Counted from the stretch's first letter, positions 43,120 to 52,449 are shown. The stretch: DNA of 64,000 bases from Rhodospirillales bacterium (GCA_018432935.1 JAHDSF010000033.1:1-64000), one strand, 5' to 3'. Notes: generated by a model not told the origin, from the letters alone. Translations and numbers: made by a program.

Positions 43120-43764
43120 ATGGAAATCCTGGGCAGCTTCCTGCTGGTATTCGGATCGTTGTTTCCGATCGTCAATCCGCCGGGCAGCGCCTTCATGTTC
43201 CTTGCCCAGACGCGGACGGCGACGCATCGGCAGCGCAAGGAGATGGCGGCGCGCGTCGCCTTCTACGCCTTCCTGATCGTGGTCGGCTCGCTCTACGTCG
43301 GCTCGGCCGTGCTGACCCTGTTCGGGGTCTCGGTCCCGGCGTTGCGCGTGGGCGGCGGCCTGGTGATCGCGGTCGCCGGCTGGCGGCTCCTCAATGCCAG
43401 ACGGGGTCCTACCGAGCACGACATCGAGATCGAACCCTCGCCGGAAAACCTGAAAAGCGCGGCCTTCTACCCGTTGACCATGCCGCTGACCACCGGGCCC
43501 GGCACCATTGCGGTGACGATCGCGCTCGGCACCGGGCAGCCGTTCGGCAACTGGGTGCCGTCGCTGGCGATGCTGGGGGCGTTGCTGGCGGCGCTTGCGA
43601 TCAGCGCCCTGATCTACGTCTGCTTCCGTTTTGCCGACCGGCTGGAGACGCTGTTCGGGCGGACCCTGACGGACGCCATGATGCGCCTGTTCGCCCTGCT
43701 GCTCCTGTGCGTCGGCATCGAGATCATGTGGAGCGGCATCGCCGCCCTGATCCGCAGCCTTTAG
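43120..43764 (+). CDS. MarC-family integral membrane protein (UPF0056)
   Basis: About 214 residues with six predicted helices. It begins MEILGSFLLVFGSLFPIVNPPGSAFMF, the MarC family start, and ends LLLLCVGIEIMWSGIAALI. The middle carries PLTMPLTTGPGTIAVTIALGTG, which is conserved in the family. The role is unknown; E. coli MarC is not itself involved in multidrug resistance. A GTG at 43102 is an alternative start. The region following holds repeats. Confidence 0.88.
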   Translation: MEILGSFLLVFGSLFPIVNPPGSAFMFLAQTRTATHRQRKEMAARVAFYAFLIVVGSLYVGSAVLTLFGVSVPALRVGGGLVIAVAGWRLLNARRGPTEHDIEIEPSPENLKSAAFYPLTMPLTTGPGTIAVTIALGTGQPFGNWVPSLAMLGALLAALAISALIYVCFRFADRLETLFGRTLTDAMMRLFALLLLCVGIEIMWSGIAALIRSL

Positions 43765-43782
43765 GCAGAAAAGTACAGAAAA

Positions 43783-43940
43783 GGCGGAAAAGGGGTCGGA
43801 GTCATTTTTCCTGAAAGGCGACCAAGCCTCCGGCCTAACCGGCGAAAAATGACTCCGACCCCTTTTCCGCCTCTTTTTCTCCTGTAGGATCGGAACCTGG
43901 GTTGCCTCTCAGGAAAAATGACTCCGACCCCTTTTCCGCC
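43783..43940. repeat. Three copies of a 28-29-bp repeat between marC and ychF
   Basis: The unit GAAAAATGACTCCGACCCC... ending TTTTCCGCC occurs three times: inverted at 43783-43811, direct at 43844-43871 and direct at 43912-43940. The first two form a large hairpin; the last abuts the ychF stop by 4 bases. The style resembles REP elements that are spread by REP-associated tyrosine transposases. No transposase gene is in the window. Confidence 0.8.
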
Positions 43941-43944
43941 CGGC

Positions 43945-45045
43945 TCACACGTTGAAGCGGAACAGCATGACGTCGCCGTCCTTGACCACGTAGTCGCGGC
44001 CCTCCTGGCGCATCCTGCCGGCTTCCTTGGCCCCGTGCTCGCCGCCGCAGCGGACGTAATCGTCGTAGGCGATCGTCTCGGCACAGATGAAGCCGCGCTC
44101 GAAGTCGCCGTGGATGGTGCCCGCCGCCTGCGGCGTCTTGGTGCCCTGGGCGATCGTCCAGGCGCGCGATTCCTTCGGTCCGGCGGTGAAGAACGTGATC
44201 AGGTCCAGCAGCCGGTAGCCGGCGCCGATGACGCGGGCGAGCCCCGTCTCCTCCAGGCCCAGGGTTTCGAGGAAGGCGCGCCGCTCCTGGGGATCGGTGA
44301 GCTGCGCCACCTCGGATTCGATCTTGGCCGAGATGACGACCGCGGCCGCGCCCTCCTTCTCCGCGTGCGCCTGCACCGCTTCCGAGAACGCATTGCCGGC
44401 CGCCGCCGCGCCCTCGTCGACGTTGCAGGCATATAGGACGGGCTTGGCCGACAACAGCTGCAGCATGCGGAACGTCTTGCGGTCCTCGGGATGGACCTCG
44501 ACGCTGCGCGCCGGCTTGCCCTCGCGCAGGGCGGCCAGCACCGGCTCCATAACCCGCACCTGGTCCTTGGCCGCCTTGTCGCCGCCCTTGGCCTTCTTCA
44601 GGGTCTGGTCGTAGCGACGCTCCATGCTGTCGAGGTCGGCGAGCAACAGCTCGGTGTCGACGATCTCGGCATCGCGCACCGGATCGACGCCGGCCTCGAC
44701 GTGGGTCACCTCGTCGTCCTCGAAGCAGCGCAGCACGTGAACGATCGCGTCGACCTCGCGAATGTTGGCGAGAAACTGGTTGCCAAGCCCCTCGCCGCGG
44801 CTGGCGCCCTTCACCAGTCCGGCGATGTCGACGAACTCGAGCTGGGTGGGCACGATCTTGGCCGACTTGGCGAGCCTGGCCAGCTCGTCGAGGCGGGCGT
44901 CAGGGACGCCGACCCGGCCGGTGTTGGGCTCGATGGTGCAGAACGGGTAGTTCGCCGCCTCCGCCGCCGCGGTCTCGGTCAGCGCGTTGAAGAGGGTCGA
45001 CTTGCCGACGTTCGGCAGGCCGACGATGCCGCAGTTGAATCCCAT
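43945..45045 (-). CDS. ychF: Ribosome-binding ATPase YchF
   Basis: A 366-residue Obg-family ATPase that binds ribosomes and is linked to redox and translation control. The P-loop GLPNVGKSTLFNALTET, switch II region DIAGLVKGASRGEGLGNQFL and the C-terminal TGS domain (TIHGDFERGFICAETIAYDDY) are all visible. The base-recognition motif NVDE fits ATP rather than GTP. AAGGA lies 8 bases before the ATG. It starts directly after pth. Confidence 0.96.
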   Translation of the reverse strand: MGFNCGIVGLPNVGKSTLFNALTETAAAEAANYPFCTIEPNTGRVGVPDARLDELARLAKSAKIVPTQLEFVDIAGLVKGASRGEGLGNQFLANIREVDAIVHVLRCFEDDEVTHVEAGVDPVRDAEIVDTELLLADLDSMERRYDQTLKKAKGGDKAAKDQVRVMEPVLAALREGKPARSVEVHPEDRKTFRMLQLLSAKPVLYACNVDEGAAAAGNAFSEAVQAHAEKEGAAAVVISAKIESEVAQLTDPQERRAFLETLGLEETGLARVIGAGYRLLDLITFFTAGPKESRAWTIAQGTKTPQAAGTIHGDFERGFICAETIAYDDYVRCGGEHGAKEAGRMRQEGRDYVVKDGDVMLFRFNV

Positions 45046-45046
45046 C

Positions 45047-45670
45047 TCAGTCGTCCTTGCGCGGTTCGGCGGCGTCGCCTTCGGTCCGCTTCGGCCGCGG
45101 CGGCTGCATTGCCAGCGCGACCCGGTTCATGAAGTCGGCGTCGTTGTCCGCGACCAGAAGCGGGAACGCCGCCGCCATGGCGTCGAGGAGCTTGAGCACC
45201 CAGCCCTCCTCCTCGGCCTTCGAGAAGTCCTTGAGCACGTGGCCGACCACCCGGTCCTTGTCGCCCGGATGCCCGATGCCGACCCGGACGCGGCGATAGT
45301 CGGCGCCGATCTGCCCCTGGATGCTGCGCAGCCCGTTGTGGCCGGCGTGGCCGCCGCCGCGCTTCACCCGAACCTTCCCCCCGGCGAGATCGATCTCGTC
45401 GTGGAAGACCAGCACGTCCTTGGTGCGGATCTTGAAGAACGAGCAGGCGGACAGCACCGAACGGCCCGACTCGTTCATGTAGGTCAGCGGCTTCAGGGCG
45501 ACGATCTTCTCGCCCCCGACGTCGCCTTCCGCCACCAAGCCGTGAAACTTCTTGCGGAACGGAGAAAAATCATGGCGGCGGACGATTGCGTCCACCGCCA
45601 TGAAGCCGATGTTGTGGCGGTTCCAAGCGTAACTCGCCCCCGGATTGCCGAGGCCCACGAGCAGCAGCAT
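45047..45670 (-). CDS. pth: Peptidyl-tRNA hydrolase
   Basis: The enzyme recycles tRNA from dropped-off peptidyl-tRNA. About 207 residues begin [24 protein letters not shown], with the catalytic His in RHNIGF. Other family segments are [44 protein letters not shown] and [10 protein letters not shown]. The C-terminus has a charged extension ([16 protein letters not shown]), common in alphaproteobacteria. It lies between rplY and ychF. Confidence 0.96.
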   Translation of the reverse strand: MLLLVGLGNPGASYAWNRHNIGFMAVDAIVRRHDFSPFRKKFHGLVAEGDVGGEKIVALKPLTYMNESGRSVLSACSFFKIRTKDVLVFHDEIDLAGGKVRVKRGGGHAGHNGLRSIQGQIGADYRRVRVGIGHPGDKDRVVGHVLKDFSKAEEEGWVLKLLDAMAAAFPLLVADNDADFMNRVALAMQPPRPKRTEGDAAEPRKDD

Positions 45671-45692
45671 CGGTGACCGCTCCCGAACAGGA

Positions 45693-46349
45693 TCAGGTCG
45701 CGGACTCGCCACCGCCGCCGGCCGGGGCCTCCGGAGCCTCCTCATCGGCGCCGGCCGCGGCCGCTTCCTGGGCCTCGGACTTGACCGCCGACGGCGCCGC
45801 GATGGTCGCGATCGTGAAGTCGCGGGCGATGGTCGGCTTGACGCCCTCCGGCAGCTTGACGTCGCTGATGTGGATGCTGGCGCCGATCTCGAGCCCGGTG
45901 AGATCGATCTCGATCACCTCGGGGATGCTCTCCGGCGGGCAGGCCAGCTCGACCTCGCGCCGCACGATGTTCAGCACGCCGCCGCGCTTGATGCCCGGGC
46001 TGGCTTCCGGGTTGCGGAACTGGACCGGGATTTCGACGCTGACCGTCGCCCCTTCGCCGAAGCGCAGGAAGTCGACGTGCAGCGGCCGGTCGGTGACCGG
46101 GTCGAACTGAACGTCGCGCGCCAGCACCCGATACTCCTGCCCGTCCACCTGGACCCGGAAGACGGTGCTGAAGAACGCCGCCTTGCGGAGCTGCATGGTG
46201 AGCTGGACCGGTTCCAGCGAGATCATCAAGGGGTCGATCTTGTTGCCGTAGACGACGGCGGGAATGCGTCCCGCCCGGCGCACCGCCCGGGCTGCCCCCT
46301 TACCTGCCCGGTCGCGGAGCTCCGCGTTGAACACGATGGCTTCAGCCAT
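45693..46349 (-). CDS. rplY: 50S ribosomal protein L25 (TL5/CTC type)
   Basis: A 218-residue long-form L25 that binds 5S rRNA. The N-terminal L25 domain reads [20 protein letters not shown] and the C-terminal beta domain ends at [13 protein letters not shown]. After that a low-complexity Ala/Glu/Gly tail follows. A GAGAGGAGAGG ribosome site precedes the ATG. This lies 22 bases before pth, in the conserved prs-rplY-pth-ychF order. Confidence 0.95.
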   Translation of the reverse strand: MAEAIVFNAELRDRAGKGAARAVRRAGRIPAVVYGNKIDPLMISLEPVQLTMQLRKAAFFSTVFRVQVDGQEYRVLARDVQFDPVTDRPLHVDFLRFGEGATVSVEIPVQFRNPEASPGIKRGGVLNIVRREVELACPPESIPEVIEIDLTGLEIGASIHISDVKLPEGVKPTIARDFTIATIAAPSAVKSEAQEAAAAGADEEAPEAPAGGGGESAT

Positions 46350-46436
46350 GTGGCCTCTCCTCTCAACTCGCGCCGGCCTCCAGGGGTGCCGCGCGCCTTC
46401 GACATGCCGCCTCGCCCGGGCGGCGCGGGTGCCGGT

Positions 46437-47369
46437 TCAGTCGAACAGGCTGGAAACCGACGATTCTTCGCTGATGCGCAACATCGCCTCCGCCATCAGG
46501 GGCGCGATGCTGAGCTGATGCACGTTGTGCGAGACCCGCACCGCCTCGGTCGCCTGAATCGAGTCGGTGATGATCATCGTCTTCAGCGGCGAGGCGCTGA
46601 CGCGGGCCACCGCGCCGCCCGACAGCACCCCGTGGGTGACGTAGGCCGAGACGTCGGTGGCGCCGGCCTCGATCAGGGCGGCCGCCGCGTTGCACAGAGT
46701 GCCGCCGGAATCGACGATGTCGTCGACCAGGATGCAGCTGCGGCCTTTGACCTCGCCGATGATGTTCATGACCTCGGACACGCCCGCGCGCTCGCGCCGC
46801 TTGTCGATCACTGCCAGCTCGGCGTCGAGGCGCTTGGCGATCGCCCGCGCCCGCAGCACGCCGCCGACATCCGGCGAGATGATGACCGGGTCGACTCCCT
46901 TGAAGCGCTCCTCGATGTCCTTGGTGAACACCGGCGCGCTGTAGAGGTTGTCAACGGGGATGTCAAAGAAGCCCTGGATCTGTCCGGCGTGGAGGTCGAG
47001 GGTCAGCACGCGGTCGGCCCCCGAGACGGTCATCAGGTTGGCCACCAGCTTGGCCGAGATCGGAGTCCGCGGCCCCGACTTGCGGTCCTGCCGGGCATAG
47101 CCGAAGTAGGGGATCACCGCAGTGACGCGGCGGGCCGAGCCGCGCCGCAGTGCGTCCAGCGTCACCAGCAGTTCCATCAGGTTGTCGTTGGCGGGATACG
47201 ACGTCGACTGGATGATGAAGACGTCCTCGCCGCGCACGTTCTCCTGGATCTCGACGAACACCTCCATGTCGGAGAACCGCCGGATGCTCGCCTTGGTCAA
47301 GGGCAGGTTGAGGTACGCCGACATCGCCTCGGCCAACGGCCGATTGCTGTTGCAGGCCAGGACTTTCAT
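46437..47369 (-). CDS. prs: Ribose-phosphate pyrophosphokinase
   Basis: Makes PRPP from ribose 5-phosphate and ATP for nucleotide, His and Trp synthesis. The 310-residue product shows [21 protein letters not shown], the ATP region [26 protein letters not shown] and the PRPP loop [16 protein letters not shown] chose the ATG at [11 protein letters not shown], where the family starts. Its promoter would lie in the AT-richer gap before the lipoprotein gene. Confidence 0.96.
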   Translation of the reverse strand: MKVLACNSNRPLAEAMSAYLNLPLTKASIRRFSDMEVFVEIQENVRGEDVFIIQSTSYPANDNLMELLVTLDALRRGSARRVTAVIPYFGYARQDRKSGPRTPISAKLVANLMTVSGADRVLTLDLHAGQIQGFFDIPVDNLYSAPVFTKDIEERFKGVDPVIISPDVGGVLRARAIAKRLDAELAVIDKRRERAGVSEVMNIIGEVKGRSCILVDDIVDSGGTLCNAAAALIEAGATDVSAYVTHGVLSGGAVARVSASPLKTMIITDSIQATEAVRVSHNVHQLSIAPLMAEAMLRISEESSVSSLFD

Positions 47370-47521
47370 CTCTCTACGATCCTTCCGACGCCGGAGCGGC
47401 CGCCTCCGCGTCCGGAGACGCGCAACCGGGGTTCGCATCTCACCCCCGCCAGCGAACACGCGGCGGGATATTTAGCAATGTCTTCCCGCACTGTAAACGA
47501 CTAAGCCGAATACCGCCGTCC

Positions 47522-48442
47522 TTATCGCGGCCCCGCCGCCGGCCGCGGCGCCTGCGGCGATGCGCCCTCCGCGGGCTTTCCCATTGGCGCCGACGCCGGG
47601 CCTCGCGTCGCCCCCGCGACGAGGTCCAGGATGCCCTCGACGGCGGCCTCGGCGGCGAATCCCGCGACCTCGCCCCAGGGGCCGTCGAGGCTGCCCTGAG
47701 GCACCGCATTGGCCTGCGCCGCCTCGCCGATTCGGACCCCGGCGGGGTCGTCGAGGCGCCACACGATCCGGATCGGCTGGCTGCCGCCACGGGCCGGCCC
47801 CATCTCGACCCGGGCGGTCAGCAGCGCCGCCCCGTCCCGGACCTCGCTGAGCGGCACCTTGGCCAGCCTGAGGGCGGTGCGCACGGCACGTCGCAGGCTG
47901 GCGTTGCCGTCCCCTGGCGCCCCTTCGACGGGCCCGACGAAGACCGAAACGGCCGGTGTCTCGGGCGCCGGCATCAGGGTGGGATCCTCCGGCCGCGCCA
48001 CCTTGACGAAGGCCTCCGCGACGTGGATGCCGATGGTCCTCAGCAGGGCCGGGTCGCCGTATTCCCAGCGCCAGGCCGGACCCTCGATGCGTTCCTCGTG
48101 CTCGGCCACCACGATCTCTTTGGGGTCGAGCAGGCGCCAGCGCACGACCCAGCTTCCCTTGATCGTCGAGTCGACCTGGCCGGCGAGCAGGAAGCGTTGC
48201 CGGCGCGGCGCACTCACGAAGGCCGGAACGTCCTTGTCGTTGAGCGCCTCGGCGACGGCGCGGGCCAGCAGCCTGCCCATCGGAACGGTAGTCCCCTGGA
48301 CCGGCGTCACGTAGACCCCGGCAATGTCGGAGATCTCCAGCAACGGATTGGGCGGCGCGTCGTCGGGCGGCCTGAAGGGTTGCGGAACCGGCACGCAGGC
48401 GGTCGCCAGCACCGCGAGCGCCGCGGCCATCCAGGCTCTCAC
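47522..48442 (-). CDS. Putative lipoprotein of unknown function
   Basis: A 306-residue protein with a short signal (WMAAALAVLATACVPVPQPF) and likely acylated Cys16. It has two related halves rich in beta pattern, for example DVPAFVSAPRRQRFLLAGQVDSTIKGSWVVRWRLLDPKE and GAALLTARVEMGPARGGSQPIRIVWRLDDPAG. The repeat (V-R-W-R-L-x-D) suggests an internal duplication. I do not recognise the family. The GTG start overlaps the pgeF stop (GTGA), so the two are coupled. The C-terminal 35 residues are Pro/Ala-rich. Confidence 0.75.
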   Translation of the reverse strand: MRAWMAAALAVLATACVPVPQPFRPPDDAPPNPLLEISDIAGVYVTPVQGTTVPMGRLLARAVAEALNDKDVPAFVSAPRRQRFLLAGQVDSTIKGSWVVRWRLLDPKEIVVAEHEERIEGPAWRWEYGDPALLRTIGIHVAEAFVKVARPEDPTLMPAPETPAVSVFVGPVEGAPGDGNASLRRAVRTALRLAKVPLSEVRDGAALLTARVEMGPARGGSQPIRIVWRLDDPAGVRIGEAAQANAVPQGSLDGPWGEVAGFAAEAAVEGILDLVAGATRGPASAPMGKPAEGASPQAPRPAAGPR

Positions 48443-49224
48443 GCCGGCCGCTCCAGGCAGATCGCCGACAGGCCGTTGCCGAACGCCGGCTGGCGGCGCA
48501 ACACCGAGCGGCGATAGCTGAAGAAGCGATCCTCCTCGCGGCAGGTGTCGTGGTCGACGGCCGCAATCCTGGACACGCCGGCGGCGCGCAGTCGGCCCGC
48601 GACGTAGGCCGTCAGGTCGAAATAGTGCTTGCCGGTGCCGTCGAGGGCGCGGAAGAAGCCGGCGTTGACGGGGTCCGCGGCGACGAAGCGGTCGCGGAAC
48701 TCGGGGCCGACCTCGTAGGAATCCCTGCCGATGCAGGGGCCGATCGCGGCCACCGTGCGGCGCCGCTCGGCGCCCAGGCCTTCCATCGCCGCCAGGGTCG
48801 CCTCGACGATTCCGTCGAGGGCGCCCTTCCAGCCGGCGTGGGCGGCGCCCACCACCCGGGCCACGGGGTCGGCGAACAGCACCGGCGCGCAATCGGCGGT
48901 GAGGATGCCCAGCGCCAGGCCCGGCGTCGCAGTGGCGAGGCCGTCCGCCTCGGGGATTGCGGCCCCGTTCCACGGCGCCGAAACCGCGAAGGCGCAGGCC
49001 GAGTGGACCTGGCGCAGGGTCACCAGGCGATCCGCCGCCAGCCCCAGCGCCGCTGCGGCGCGGGCGCGGTTCTCGGCGACGTGCGCCGGATCGTCGCCCG
49101 AGCGCAGGCCGCAGTTGAGGGTGGCGAACAGGCCCCGGCTGACGCCGCCCTCCCGAGTGAAGAAGGCATGGCGGACGCCGGGTATCCCGTCGAATACGGC
49201 ATCGCAGATCAGCATGGCGCGCAT
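48439..49224 (-). CDS. pgeF: Laccase-domain purine nucleoside phosphorylase / PgeF family
   Basis: A 261-residue YfiH-family protein. The zinc and catalytic pattern is visible: His in LRQVHSACAF, Cys in LTADCAPVLF and His in GAAHAGWKG. Family members act as purine nucleoside phosphorylases and, in E. coli, remove wrongly inserted L-Ser from cell-wall precursors (PgeF). The N-terminus GVRHAFFTREGGVSRGLFATLNCG is typical. ATGs at 49224 and 49215 are both possible. Confidence 0.92.
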   Translation of the reverse strand: MRAMLICDAVFDGIPGVRHAFFTREGGVSRGLFATLNCGLRSGDDPAHVAENRARAAAALGLAADRLVTLRQVHSACAFAVSAPWNGAAIPEADGLATATPGLALGILTADCAPVLFADPVARVVGAAHAGWKGALDGIVEATLAAMEGLGAERRRTVAAIGPCIGRDSYEVGPEFRDRFVAADPVNAGFFRALDGTGKHYFDLTAYVAGRLRAAGVSRIAAVDHDTCREEDRFFSYRRSVLRRQPAFGNGLSAICLERPA

Positions 49225-49266
49225 TATGCGCAGCCGGCCGCCTCTTTCAAGACGTGGCCGGGCGGC

Positions 49267-49722
49267 TCAGGGCTTGGTGAGGACCTTCAGGACGATCTTG
49301 CGCACCTTGGACGGCGTCGCCGCGGCGCCGCCCGGCTTGTGGAACTCGCCGGGGCGGAAGACGGCGAACTGGCCGGTCTGGAGAACCAGCCGCGACGGCT
49401 CGCGCGCGACCTCGTAGAAGGCGACGTCGTCCTTGGCGAGCCGGTCCTCGGTCAGGGTCGCCGGCGTGCCTTGCGGCAGGCAATCGATGCGTTCCATGCC
49501 GGAAACCAGGAGCTGTACGTCGGTGTAACGGGCGTGGGCCTCGAAGCGCAGCGTCTCTGCCGGCTTGGTCTCGTAGTCCATCACCATCATGTAGACCCGC
49601 TCGCCATCGAGGGGGTGACGACCGGCCGCGATCCCGGCCAAGTCCTGCGTGCGCAACAGCGCGACCGCGTCGGCCAGATCGGCCGGCAGCTCCGGCACGT
49701 TCTCCAGTACGTCGAACAGCAT
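49267..49722 (-). CDS. YhcH/YjgK/YiaL-family protein
   Basis: A 151-residue DUF386 cupin-like protein. Conserved segments are FEAHARYTDVQLLVSGMERI, DVAFYE and FAVFRPGEFHKPG, where the His and Glu would hold a metal. Members are linked to sugar-acid or sialic-acid use and biofilm formation, but the reaction is unclear. GGAGGGGTGAGG lies just upstream of the ATG. It is not near the sugar-acid operon of this window. Confidence 0.9.
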   Translation of the reverse strand: MLFDVLENVPELPADLADAVALLRTQDLAGIAAGRHPLDGERVYMMVMDYETKPAETLRFEAHARYTDVQLLVSGMERIDCLPQGTPATLTEDRLAKDDVAFYEVAREPSRLVLQTGQFAVFRPGEFHKPGGAAATPSKVRKIVLKVLTKP

Positions 49723-49888
49723 TGTCCTCACCCCTCCGGTTACGAGGGCTCCTTTATAGCCCTGGCGGGAGTGCCGCCGAAGGGGTTTCTCTCCGCCCTT
49801 CCCTCGCCCGCCCGCGACCATCGCGGAATGGACGGCGCGGCCGGCGCTTCACATATGCATGGCGCAACCAAGGGGACGCCGGACCGCC

Positions 49889-50539
49889 ATGATCACCCGC
49901 CTCGCAGGAATGGTTCTCGCCGTTGCGGTGCTTGCCGCCGCCGGCTGGTTCCTGGTCGCCGCCGCCGCCGACGCCAACCGCCCGCCGCCGCTGGCGTCGG
50001 CGATCTCCGCCCCGGCGCTGGCCCGGACGCCGAGCGCGGTGGTGCTGGGCAACCCGCAGGGCGACGTCACCCTGGTCGAGTATTTCGACTACCAGTGCCC
50101 GGCCTGCCGGCGCGTCCACTCCGCGCTCACGGAGCTGGCGGCCGAGGACAGGAAGCTCCGGGTGGTTCACAAGCACTGGCCGGTGTTCGGCGGCGCCTCG
50201 GTGTACGCGGCGAAGATCGCCCTCGCTTCCCGCTGGCAGGGCCGCTACGCGGCGGTTCACGACGCCCTGATGGCGATCGACGGCCGCATCGACGAGAACA
50301 GGATCCGCACAGCCGCCGCCGGCGTCGGCCTCGATGTCGCGCGGGCGGAACGGGACCTGAACGAGCGTGCAGCCGATCTCGACGCGATGCTGGCCGAGGT
50401 GGCTGCCGAGGCGGAGCTGCTGCAGCTCCGCGGTACCCCCCGCTTCGTAGTCGGCGGCTACCTCACCCAGGGCAGCCTGGACCTGCGGGCGATGCGGACC
50501 ATGGTCGACAAGGCGCGCGCCGAGGCCAAGCGGGGCTGA
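49889..50539 (+). CDS. DsbA-family thiol:disulfide oxidoreductase
   Basis: A 216-residue envelope protein. One N-terminal helix (LAGMVLAVAVLAAAGWFLVAAAA) serves as signal or anchor. The thioredoxin-like domain holds CPAC in YFDYQCPACRRVH and the cis-Pro in RGTPRFVVGG. The arrangement is the BdbD/DsbA-like thioredoxin_4 type common in alphaproteobacteria. ATG 49859 is possible but lacks a ribosome site. Confidence 0.9.
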   Translation: MITRLAGMVLAVAVLAAAGWFLVAAAADANRPPPLASAISAPALARTPSAVVLGNPQGDVTLVEYFDYQCPACRRVHSALTELAAEDRKLRVVHKHWPVFGGASVYAAKIALASRWQGRYAAVHDALMAIDGRIDENRIRTAAAGVGLDVARAERDLNERAADLDAMLAEVAAEAELLQLRGTPRFVVGGYLTQGSLDLRAMRTMVDKARAEAKRG

Positions 50540-50542
50540 GGC

Positions 50543-51622
50543 TCACGCGAAGCCGGGCAGGTCTCCGAGCGATGGGTGGGCCAGTCCCAGCACCTTGAAC
50601 AGGGTCCCCATCTCCTCGGGGTGGACCAGCCGCCGGTAGGCGCTCTGGATCTCGTCCTGCTGGTCCTCGCGGGCGGCGGCGAGCAGGGCCTCGCCGCGCG
50701 GCCGAATGCCGAGGGATTCCAGGAAGCGGGCCTGGGTGACGGGGCCGAAGACGACCGCGCCGCCGCCGCCGGCCGCCTCGGCCAGGGCGGCGAAGTCGAC
50801 ATGGGCGGTGAGGTCGGCCTGGCCCGGCTCCGCCAGGATGTCGGCATAGGCGTGTTCGCGCACCGCCTGCAAGGTATCGCCGCAGGCCCGTTCCCGATAG
50901 CCGTAGTCGATCACCAGCGCCGCCCCGCCGTCGCGGGCGAGCCGCCCGGCGACGGCGCGGGCGAGGCCGCAGCCCAGCGGCGACAGCTCGACCGTGCCGC
51001 CGGGCGCGGCGTCGCGCAGAGCGACGGGGATCAGGGCCTCCGGCGCCAGCTCCGGCGCCAGGGCCAGACACAAGGCGCCGTCGCGGGCGTCGACCACCAC
51101 CTCGTGCCAGCCGTCCACGGCGCGACGGAACTGGCGGATCGGCAGGGCGTCGAAGAACTCGTTGGCGAGCAGCAGCGTCGGCCCTTCGGGCACGGTCGAG
51201 AAGTCGTCGTGCCATGTCGGTTCCAACCCGGCATCGTTCAGGGCCCGCTTCTGGAACGCCCGGAACACCGGGCTGATCTCCACCAGATGGACCTCGGCCG
51301 CGGCGCCGAACGCCGGCACCGCGCGGGCGGCGCGCAGGGCGTCGGCCATCATCGTGCCGCGCCCCGGCCCCAGCTCGACCAGGCGGAACTGGCCCGGGCT
51401 GCCTATCGCCTGCCAGACGACGACGCACCACAGGCCGATCAGCTCGCCGAACATCTGGCTCACCTCGGGCGCGGTGACGAAGTCGCCGGCCCGCCCGATG
51501 GCATTGCGGGTGGTATAGTAGCCGTGCTCGGGATGGGCGAGGGCCGCGGCCATGAACTCCGACAGGGGCAGGGGACCGTCGAGTGCGATGCGCCGCAGCA
51601 GGTGCTCGCCAAGCCGGGTCAC
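50543..51622 (-). CDS. NDUFAF7/MidA-like SAM-dependent methyltransferase
   Basis: A 359-residue COG1565 protein. Landmarks are PLSEFMAAALAHPEHGYYT, GDFVTAPEVSQMFGELIGLW, the SAM site VELGPGRGTMMADALR, LLANEFFDALPIRQF and VIDYGY. Mitochondrial NDUFAF7 dimethylates an Arg of complex I subunit NDUFS2. The GTG start overlaps the lgt stop (GTGA), so expression follows lgt. The linkage with lgt is common in alphaproteobacteria. Confidence 0.93.
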   Translation of the reverse strand: MTRLGEHLLRRIALDGPLPLSEFMAAALAHPEHGYYTTRNAIGRAGDFVTAPEVSQMFGELIGLWCVVVWQAIGSPGQFRLVELGPGRGTMMADALRAARAVPAFGAAAEVHLVEISPVFRAFQKRALNDAGLEPTWHDDFSTVPEGPTLLLANEFFDALPIRQFRRAVDGWHEVVVDARDGALCLALAPELAPEALIPVALRDAAPGGTVELSPLGCGLARAVAGRLARDGGAALVIDYGYRERACGDTLQAVREHAYADILAEPGQADLTAHVDFAALAEAAGGGGAVVFGPVTQARFLESLGIRPRGEALLAAAREDQQDEIQSAYRRLVHPEEMGTLFKVLGLAHPSLGDLPGFA

Positions 51623-52434
51623 GTGCGCCGCCCCCGGGGGACTGCGCGACTGCGCAGGATCAGCCACAGCCCGATCAGGGCCATCGGCGCGCTGAGCAGC
51701 TGGCCCATCGTCGTCTGCCAGAACAGGAAGCCGAGGAAATCGTCGGGTTTGCGGAACAGCTCGGCGATCGTGCGGCAGAGCGCGTAACCAAGCAGAAAGG
51801 CCCCCGACAGCATCCCCGTTCGCTCGCGCACGCCCTGGTTGCGCGACAGCAGGAACAGCACCGTGAACAGCACGACGCCCTCGAGGAACGCCTCGTAGAG
51901 CTGGCTGGGATGGCGCGGCAGCCGCTGCGGGTCGGTCGGGAACACCATCGCCCACGGCACGTCGGTCGGACGGCCGAACAGTTCGGCGTTGATGAAGTTG
52001 GCGATGCGGCCGAGCAAGAGACCGATCGGCGCCACCACCGCCAGCAGGTCGCCAAGGACCAGAAACGGGATCTTGCGCAGGCGCGCGAACAGGGCGACCG
52101 CAACCAGCACCCCGATCAGGCCGCCGTGGAACGACATGCCGCCTTCCCAGATGCGCAACGCCGCAAGCGGGTTCGCAAGGTAGAAGCCGGGCTTGTAGAA
52201 CAGCACGTAGCCGAAGCGGCCTCCCAGCACGACGCCGAGGGTCACCCACAACAGCAGGTCGTCGACGTCGAGATCGCGGATCTTGTAGGGAGGACGGCGG
52301 GCCAGAACGCGCATTACCCGCCAGCCGACAATCAGGCCGACGATGTAGGCAAGCGCGTACCAGCGGATGACGATCGGCCCCAGGTCGAGCAGGACGGGGT
52401 CGATCACCGGGTAAGGGATGACGAAGGTCGTCAC
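51619..52434 (-). CDS. lgt: Prolipoprotein diacylglyceryl transferase
   Basis: Transfers diacylglycerol from phosphatidylglycerol to the lipobox Cys of lipoproteins in the inner membrane. The 271-residue, seven-helix product has the signature LLGRIANFINAELFGRPTD, along with GGRFGYVLFYKPGFYL, MSFHGGLIGVL and RHPSQLYEAFLEGVVLF. The C-terminus is basic. It sits between hldD and the methyltransferase gene. Confidence 0.96.
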   Translation of the reverse strand: MTTFVIPYPVIDPVLLDLGPIVIRWYALAYIVGLIVGWRVMRVLARRPPYKIRDLDVDDLLLWVTLGVVLGGRFGYVLFYKPGFYLANPLAALRIWEGGMSFHGGLIGVLVAVALFARLRKIPFLVLGDLLAVVAPIGLLLGRIANFINAELFGRPTDVPWAMVFPTDPQRLPRHPSQLYEAFLEGVVLFTVLFLLSRNQGVRERTGMLSGAFLLGYALCRTIAELFRKPDDFLGFLFWQTTMGQLLSAPMALIGLWLILRSRAVPRGRRT

Positions 52435-52449
52435 GGCTGTCCCCCGGGC

